From Bacteroidales bacterium UBA2712 (lineage in GTDB: Bacteria; Bacteroidota; Bacteroidia; Bacteroidales; Paludibacteraceae), in contig DEKW01000005.1 in assembly GCA_002354055.1 (NCBI GenBank), positions 124,001-188,000 on the forward strand: a stretch of DNA of 64,000 nt. Reading direction: 5' to 3'. Shown one piece after another: positions 58,630 through 64,000 of this stretch. How positions within the stretch are numbered: position 1 is the stretch's first letter; each line of letters starts with the position of its first letter. The notes under the pieces are model-generated. The model worked only from the letters and a program-made list of their open reading frames with translations, was not told where the DNA came from and did no database searches. A program made the translations under genes and the position numbers.

Positions 58630-59949
58630 ATGACGACCACTAACAAAGCCATACTCCGCCTCGCTCTCCCGAGCATCCTGGCGAATATCACGATTCCTCT
58701 CGTAGGCATCGTGGATACCGCTATCGTCGGTCACCTGAGCGATGCGGCGGCTATCGGTGGTATCGCCATCGGCACGATGCTCTTCGACCTGCTGTACTGG
58801 AACTTCGGTTTTCTGAGGGTCGGCACCTCGGGTCTCACGGCGCAGGCGTACGGTCGTGGGGATGAGGCGGAGTGCAGGAAGATCCTCCTGCGCAGCCTCT
58901 CTATCGCGATGATCGCAGCGGTGGTGATCTTAGCCATTCAGTGGCTCTTTGTGACCGCCGTACTGGCGGTTGTGCCCTGCTCGGCTGAGGTGGCGTCCGT
59001 AGCGCGGGAGTATTTCTTCGTCCGTATCTGGGCTGCACCCGCGACGCTGAGTCTCTTTACCTTCAAGGGTTGGTTCATCGGCATGCAGGACACCAAGAGT
59101 CCCATGGCGGTAGATATACTCGTCAACGTGGTAAATATGGCGGCGAGTTATTACCTCGCGGTGAAGACGCCGTTAGGCGTCGTTGGTGTGGCGTACGGCA
59201 CGCTCGTGGCGCAGTATAGCGGTCTGATCTTGGCGGTGGCAATCCTTCTTGCGCGATATATCGGGATATCGGTATTTCGCAATATCGACCGGTGGAAAGA
59301 GGCGCTCCGCGGCGCAGAACTCAGGCGCATGCTCTCCCTCAATAGTAATCTCTTCATCCGCTCCCTGTGCTTCATGGTCGTGTACGTGGGCTATACCTCG
59401 CTCGCGTCCCTCTACGGCGATACGGAGCTCGCGGTGAGCAGTATCATGATGAAGCTCTTTATGTTCTTCTCGTTCTTCGTGGACGGCTTTGCTTACGCCG
59501 GTGAGGCGCTGGTCGGCAAGGCGTTTGGCGAGTCGAAAGTCGAAAGTCAAAAGTCGAAAGACATCAATCGGACCGTCCGCGCGCTCTTTAATTGGGCGCT
59601 GGGCGTAGGACTGCTCTTCACGGTCCTCTATGCCTTCCGGGGCGACGAGGCGTTTGCCCTCATGACGAGCGATACGACGGTCCTCATGGCGGCGGAGAAA
59701 TATAAGATCTGGCTCATCGGCATGCCGCTTATCAGCACCCTGGCGTTCATGTGGGACGGCGTGTACATAGGCGCTACGGCAGGCGTACAGATCCGCAACT
59801 CGATGATCTGGGCAGCGGTGGGATTCATCGTCGGCTATGTGGCGACCTTCTCTTTCGTGGGACCGCAGGCATTATACATAGGTTATTTCGCGCACCTCAT
59901 AGCGCGAGCATTTTATTTGACTATCCAATGGAACAAAGTGGTAGGATGA
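58630..59949 (+). CDS. MATE family efflux transporter (DinF-like)
   Basis: 439 residues, 12 helices, multidrug/toxin export. N-terminal ILRLALPSILANITIPLVGIVDTAIVGHLSDAAAIGGIA is classic for the DinF branch. Residues about 300-311 (ESKVESQKSKD) come from an in-frame repeat also present in mutS2, within a cytoplasmic loop. The stop overlaps the ATG of the membrane-fusion gene (ATGA). Confidence 0.92.
   Translation: MTTTNKAILRLALPSILANITIPLVGIVDTAIVGHLSDAAAIGGIAIGTMLFDLLYWNFGFLRVGTSGLTAQAYGRGDEAECRKILLRSLSIAMIAAVVILAIQWLFVTAVLAVVPCSAEVASVAREYFFVRIWAAPATLSLFTFKGWFIGMQDTKSPMAVDILVNVVNMAASYYLAVKTPLGVVGVAYGTLVAQYSGLILAVAILLARYIGISVFRNIDRWKEALRGAELRRMLSLNSNLFIRSLCFMVVYVGYTSLASLYGDTELAVSSIMMKLFMFFSFFVDGFAYAGEALVGKAFGESKVESQKSKDINRTVRALFNWALGVGLLFTVLYAFRGDEAFALMTSDTTVLMAAEKYKIWLIGMPLISTLAFMWDGVYIGATAGVQIRNSMIWAAVGFIVGYVATFSFVGPQALYIGYFAHLIARAFYLTIQWNKVVG
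59531..59562. repeat. In-frame GTCGAAAGTCAAAAG repeat in MATE gene
   Basis: gtcgaaagtcgaaagtcaaa followed by agtcgaaag encodes SKVESQKSK in a cytoplasmic loop. Shared with 3868-3930. Confidence 0.85.
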
Positions 59950-60995
59950 AACAACAGTTAACTCTTCTCTTGACGGTGCTCTGCCTGGTAGCATGCGGGC
60001 ACCGCGACGAATCGCAGCGGGAGCAAGCTCCGCTGAAAGTGAAAACCCTGGTGCTCTCGCCCGCAACCGGAGGCATGACCTCGCGTTATGTGGGTACGAT
60101 CGAACCGATACGCGAGACGCCGCTGAGTCTGCAGAGCGTGGGTAGGGTAGTCTCTATCTCTGCCAAGAACGGTCAGCGTGTGAAGAAAGGGCAGACCCTC
60201 ATGGCAATCGATAACACTCAGGCGATGAACGCTCTGCAGACCGCAGAGGCCTCGCTCAAGCATGCTCAGGACGGCTACGACCGCGTGTCGAAAGTGCACT
60301 CTAAAGGCGTCGTCTCCGACCAGAAGATGGTGGAGATCGAATCCCAGCTCGCGCAGGCCAAATCGCTCTACGAGGCAGCGAAGCAACAACTCGCCGAGTG
60401 TACCCTCACCGCCCCCTGTGACGGCTTGGTGGACGGTCTCAATATCGAGATCGGTCAGACCATCATCCCCGGCACGAAAATATGCTCGCTGCTCGACGTC
60501 ACGGCGTTTAACGTGCGTTTTACCGTGCCCGAAGCAGAGATCAACGACTTGGAGAGCAGCCGCAAAAAAATCGAAGGCACGGTTGAGTGTGCCGCTATCG
60601 ATACTATTCTGCCGATTGCCATCACCGAGAAAGGCGTGACGGCGAACCCCCTGACCCATACTTACGACGTCGTCGCTGCCGTCCGCGGCGGTGCAGGCCT
60701 CCTCAAGACCGGCATGGTCGGCAAGGTTATCCTAAATCCCCAAACAGAAATCCTAAATCCTAAATCCGAAACCCTAAATATCATCATCCCCTCTTCCTGC
60801 GTTCTGATGAAACCCGAGGGCCCGACCGTATGGGTACTCTCTAACGGCGAGGCGGAGCGCAGACCGATCACGCTCGACGGTTATCAGGCCGACGGCGTAC
60901 GCGTCTCCTCCGGTCTGCAAGCCGGTGACACCCTCATCGTAGAGGGCTATCAGAAACTTTATAAAGGATGCAAAATAAGCTGTGAAGACAAGTAA
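59946..60995 (+). CDS. RND efflux membrane-fusion lipoprotein
   Basis: 349 residues from the ATG at 59946; lipobox at CLVAC (Cys about 17). Domain order: barrel-sandwich with LSLQSVGRVVSISAKNGQRVKKGQ, helical hairpin (about 95-165; ALQTAEASLKHAQDGYDRVSK), lipoyl half (APCDGLVDGLNIEIGQTI), beta-barrel. Residues about 262-277 (LNPQTEILNPKSETLN) are an in-frame repeat. It would link an inner-membrane RND pump (the next gene) to an outer-membrane factor not in the window. Confidence 0.9.
   Translation: MKQQLTLLLTVLCLVACGHRDESQREQAPLKVKTLVLSPATGGMTSRYVGTIEPIRETPLSLQSVGRVVSISAKNGQRVKKGQTLMAIDNTQAMNALQTAEASLKHAQDGYDRVSKVHSKGVVSDQKMVEIESQLAQAKSLYEAAKQQLAECTLTAPCDGLVDGLNIEIGQTIIPGTKICSLLDVTAFNVRFTVPEAEINDLESSRKKIEGTVECAAIDTILPIAITEKGVTANPLTHTYDVVAAVRGGAGLLKTGMVGKVILNPQTEILNPKSETLNIIIPSSCVLMKPEGPTVWVLSNGEAERRPITLDGYQADGVRVSSGLQAGDTLIVEGYQKLYKGCKISCEDK
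60733..60778. repeat. In-frame reversed TTTAGG-type repeat
   Basis: cctaaat / ccctaaa units are the reverse complement of the 478-545 family, in frame (LNP..EILNPKSETLN) in the membrane-fusion gene. Confidence 0.85.
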
Positions 60996-63900
60996 ACATA
61001 TAGAAGGAGCAATGAGGCATCACGGCATCGTGATGGCTTTATTTCTGGGATTGATGGCTTTCGGCATCTGGTCCCTGCCGCGGATGAACAAAGATGAGTT
61101 TCCGCAGTTCACCATCCGTCAAGGTCTGGTAGTAGCGCTCTATCCGGGTGCTACCGCGAGCGAAGTGGAGCAGCAGGTCACTCTCCCTCTTGAGAACTAC
61201 GTCAACTCCTTTGAGATGGTGGACAAACAGTTGACCTACAGCGTCTCCGAGGACGGCATCGCGTATGTCTATATCATGCTGCGCCTCGTCGATGTAGATA
61301 ATGAGAAAGCCTGGACGAAGATCCGTGCGGGACTGCCGCTCTTGCAGAAGACCCAGATGCCTACCGGCGTCCTCCAGACCGCTCTCATCGATGATTTCGG
61401 CAACACCTCTTCGCTGCTCATCGCTGTAGAGAGTGACGAGCGTAGTCCGCGTGAGTTGGAGGAGTACTCCCGCAAAGTGTGTAGTACCCTCCGTACCATC
61501 CCGGAGATGGGTAAGCTGCGGATCATGGGTCAGCAGACCGAAGAGATAGCCGTCACCATCGACGCCGAGTCGCTCTCCCGCTACGGGATCAACCCCTCGG
61601 TGCTCCAAGCCCAGCTGGCGATGCAAGGGCTCCGTACCATCGGTGGCGAGAGTGATATACAGGGTGTCCTGCAGGTCGTCATCCCGTATCTCACCGAGTA
61701 TGAGCTTCAAGAGCAGATCATCTTCTCCGACCCCGTCTCCGGCGCTACCGTCCGGCTCAAGGATGTAGCGACCATCACCCGGCGGTACCAGGCGCCCAAG
61801 CAATACGTCGATTTCAACGGCAAGCCCTGTCTCATCCTCAATTTGGAGATGGTGCCGGGCAATAATATCGTTGCTTTCGGCCGGGAGGTCGATCGCCGGT
61901 TAGCCGAAGCCGCTGCGCTCTTACCGCCGGACATCCGTTTCCATCGCATCACCGATCAGCCGAAGGTGGTTAACGACTCCGTCCTCTCGTTCTTGCGGGA
62001 CATCGTCATCTCCATCCTCGTCGTGATCGCCGTCATGCTGCTGCTCTTCCCGCTGCGTACGGCCCTTGTGGCGTCCACCGGCGTACCGGTCTGCACCGCC
62101 ATCTGTATCGGTCTGATGTACCTCACCGGTATCGAGCTCAATACCGTCACCCTCGCGGCGCTGATCTTCGTCTTAGGAATGATCGTGGACGACAGCGTCA
62201 TCGTCATCGACGGATATACGAATATTCTCGCGCGTGGCCACTCGCGTTGGTACTCCGCCGTGATCAGTACCAGCATGCTCTTCGTGCCGATGTCCCTGGC
62301 TACCATGGCAATCAGCGGTATGTTCTTCCCTATGACCCGTATCATCACGGGACCGTTAGGCGAGTTTGTCCAGCTCTTCCCGTGGGCGGTCTTATTTGCC
62401 CTCGTGGCGTCGATCTTCTACGCCTCATGGGTCACCCCGTACCTCGCTTTCCGTTTTGTGCGTGAGCGCAAACCCGAAGAGATGAACCTCGTGGAGCGGG
62501 TACAGACGCGTTTCTTCACCTGGCTCCAGGGCTCTTATAGACGTATCCTCCGGGTTTGCTTCCTCCATCCTGTGATGGTTTGGAGCATGCTGATCGCTGC
62601 CATCGTCATCGGCGTCGTGCTCCTCTCGAACCTCAACCTCCAGCTCTTGCCGAAAGCCGAGCGGGAGTTCTTCGCCGTGGAGATCCATCTGCGCGAAGGA
62701 GCTACCGAGAAGGAGTCCGCCCTCGTGGCCGATTCGCTGGCGACCATCCTGCGACAGGACGAACGCGTGACGAGCGTCACGGCTTTTATCGGCCACTCCT
62801 CGCCGCGTTTCCATGCCACTTATACGCCTCAGACTCCCGCGCCTAACTTCGCCCAACTCATCGTCAATACGACCTCTTCCAAAGCGACCTCGCAAATCCT
62901 CAAGGAGTACGGCGATCGTTATGAGAACTTCTTCCCGAACGCCTACGCGCGGTTCAAACAACTCGACTACCAAGCCGTCCGTAACCCCCTCGAGGTGCGT
63001 ATCAAAGGCGACGATTGGGAGGAGATGGCGGTGTACGCCGATAGTGTCATGAACTATATGCTCACCCTTCCGGATCTACAATGGGTCCACAGCGATTATT
63101 ATAACATGGCGCCCTCTACCCGTATCGTCCTGAACGCTGACGAAGCGACGCGGCTGGGCATCACCCAGACGATGCTCTCCCTCTACCTCCGTCAGGCTAC
63201 CCAGGGAGCGACTATCACGACGCTCTACGAAGGCTCTTACGGCGTGCCCGTAGTGCTTTATACTGCCGGTGCTAACGCGCTTAACCCCGAGGAACTGTCC
63301 TCGCTGCAGGTGCCTACCGCCATCCCCGGCGTATGGGTACCTCTGCGACAGGTCGCTTCCCTCGAACCGAGCTGGCATCACACCTCCCTCGAGCACCGTA
63401 ACTCGACCCGAACCATCACTGTCGGAGCGGACCTGCGCGGCACGACGAGTCAGGTCTCCGCCGAGCGTACAGTGAAGCAGTGGTTGGACAAACATATCAC
63501 CTCCTTGCCCGACGGCATCACGATCTCGTTTGGTGGCCTCTCGGAGATCAACGAGCTGCTCATCCCGCAGATCCTGTGGTCGATTGTCGCAGCCTTGGCG
63601 GTCATGCTTGTCCTGCTCTTGTATCATTTCGGTAAGATAGGCCTCGCCCTGCTGACCCTCTCCAGCGCCGTGCTCTGTATCTTCGGCTCGATGCTCGGCC
63701 TCTGGCTCTTCGGCCTGGATATATCCATCACCGCCGTCTTGGGTATCGTCAGCCTCATCGGTATCATCGTCCGCAACGCGATCATGATGTACGAGTACGC
63801 GGAGGACTGCCGCAAATACAAACATTATAACTATAAAGACGCAGCTTTCCATGCAGGCTTGCGACGTATGCGTCCGGTCTTCCTCACCTCTGCCACCACG

Positions 63901-64000
63901 GCACTCGGTGTCCTACCGATGATCATCGCCGCTACCAGCCTCTGGATGCCGATGGGGGTCGTCATTTGTTTTGGTACGATCTTCACCCTGCCGCTGACCG
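60982..64000 (+). CDS. RND family efflux pump, N-terminal part (runs off the window)
   Basis: At least 1006 residues with no stop by the end. Start taken as the GTG at 60982, overlapping the previous gene by 14 bases; MRHHGIVMALFLGLMAFGIWSLPRMNKDEFPQF follows, the usual RND first helix and porter start, so the ATG at 61012 is an alternative. Typical parts: first porter region, GMIVDDSVIVIDG in helix 4 (the proton-relay Asp pair), a second porter half (about 520-830), and helices from about 850 with RMRPVFLTSATTALGVLPMI. Exports drugs, bile salts or metals; substrate unknown. The 1006 residues visible fit a nearly complete pump. Confidence 0.92.
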   Translation, partial: MKTSKHIEGAMRHHGIVMALFLGLMAFGIWSLPRMNKDEFPQFTIRQGLVVALYPGATASEVEQQVTLPLENYVNSFEMVDKQLTYSVSEDGIAYVYIMLRLVDVDNEKAWTKIRAGLPLLQKTQMPTGVLQTALIDDFGNTSSLLIAVESDERSPRELEEYSRKVCSTLRTIPEMGKLRIMGQQTEEIAVTIDAESLSRYGINPSVLQAQLAMQGLRTIGGESDIQGVLQVVIPYLTEYELQEQIIFSDPVSGATVRLKDVATITRRYQAPKQYVDFNGKPCLILNLEMVPGNNIVAFGREVDRRLAEAAALLPPDIRFHRITDQPKVVNDSVLSFLRDIVISILVVIAVMLLLFPLRTALVASTGVPVCTAICIGLMYLTGIELNTVTLAALIFVLGMIVDDSVIVIDGYTNILARGHSRWYSAVISTSMLFVPMSLATMAISGMFFPMTRIITGPLGEFVQLFPWAVLFALVASIFYASWVTPYLAFRFVRERKPEEMNLVERVQTRFFTWLQGSYRRILRVCFLHPVMVWSMLIAAIVIGVVLLSNLNLQLLPKAEREFFAVEIHLREGATEKESALVADSLATILRQDERVTSVTAFIGHSSPRFHATYTPQTPAPNFAQLIVNTTSSKATSQILKEYGDRYENFFPNAYARFKQLDYQAVRNPLEVRIKGDDWEEMAVYADSVMNYMLTLPDLQWVHSDYYNMAPSTRIVLNADEATRLGITQTMLSLYLRQATQGATITTLYEGSYGVPVVLYTAGANALNPEELSSLQVPTAIPGVWVPLRQVASLEPSWHHTSLEHRNSTRTITVGADLRGTTSQVSAERTVKQWLDKHITSLPDGITISFGGLSEINELLIPQILWSIVAALAVMLVLLLYHFGKIGLALLTLSSAVLCIFGSMLGLWLFGLDISITAVLGIVSLIGIIVRNAIMMYEYAEDCRKYKHYNYKDAAFHAGLRRMRPVFLTSATTALGVLPMIIAATSLWMPMGVVICFGTIFTLPLT

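Overview
The window is a stretch of a Bacteroidales-type (Bacteroidota) chromosome. Evidence: a SusC/SusD pair, BspA-type leucine-rich repeats, HU-fold proteins, ABC-F and MutS2 of this lineage, weak or absent Shine-Dalgarno sequences, and at least eight promoters of the Bacteroidota form TTG-N20-TAnnTTTG. The PL9-like protein, two pectinesterase-like proteins and a galactose pathway beside a Sus-like locus suggest a plant-glycan-degrading gut or rumen organism (inference).

Layout. 1-5.9 kb (+): end of murG, a LysM glucosaminidase, a DUF721 protein, mutS2, an outer-membrane barrel candidate and a calcineurin-like lipoprotein. 5.9-9.7 kb (-): secreted LRR and right-handed beta-helix proteins. 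9.7-18.3 kb (-): envelope glycan genes (membrane protein, HAD protein, glycosyltransferase, deacetylase-like protein, ABC-F ATPase, WecA-like transferase, FlaA1/CapD-like epimerase). 18.3-26.1 kb (-): uvrA, two HU-fold proteins, rimO, recQ. 26.3-35.1 kb (+): a sugar transporter, a lipoprotein, SusC, SusD and a secreted carbohydrate-binding-like protein, closed by a terminator. 35.2-40.0 kb (-): GH2 beta-galactosidase, galM and galK, read from a promoter in front of galK. 40.2-42.8 kb: a small membrane protein, panB and a FecCD-type permease. 43.1-48.2 kb (-): an accessory island of small phage-like genes with a lysis-like cassette and several strongly structured intergenic segments. 48.5-51.9 kb (-): a two-subunit restriction-modification system in which nuclease and methyltransferase are fused (BcgI-like organisation). 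52.1-64.0 kb (+): hpf, two pectinesterase paralogues, an AspT/YidE/YbjL-type transporter, a MATE transporter, and a membrane-fusion protein plus RND pump that runs off the end.

Two features stand out. First, many gene junctions, and in-frame spots inside conserved proteins (MutS2, ABC-F, FecD, GH2, MATE, membrane-fusion protein), carry short degenerate tandem repeats of a few shared families; one 45-bp copy recurs 21 kb away with a single mismatch, and junction copies supply stop codons. Second, the island holds compact structured segments: a five-helix leader right before a holin-like gene, and two structured segments on either side of a 106-residue orphan protein. I recognise none of these as a described RNA family. 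All folds were drawn by eye and need covariance testing.
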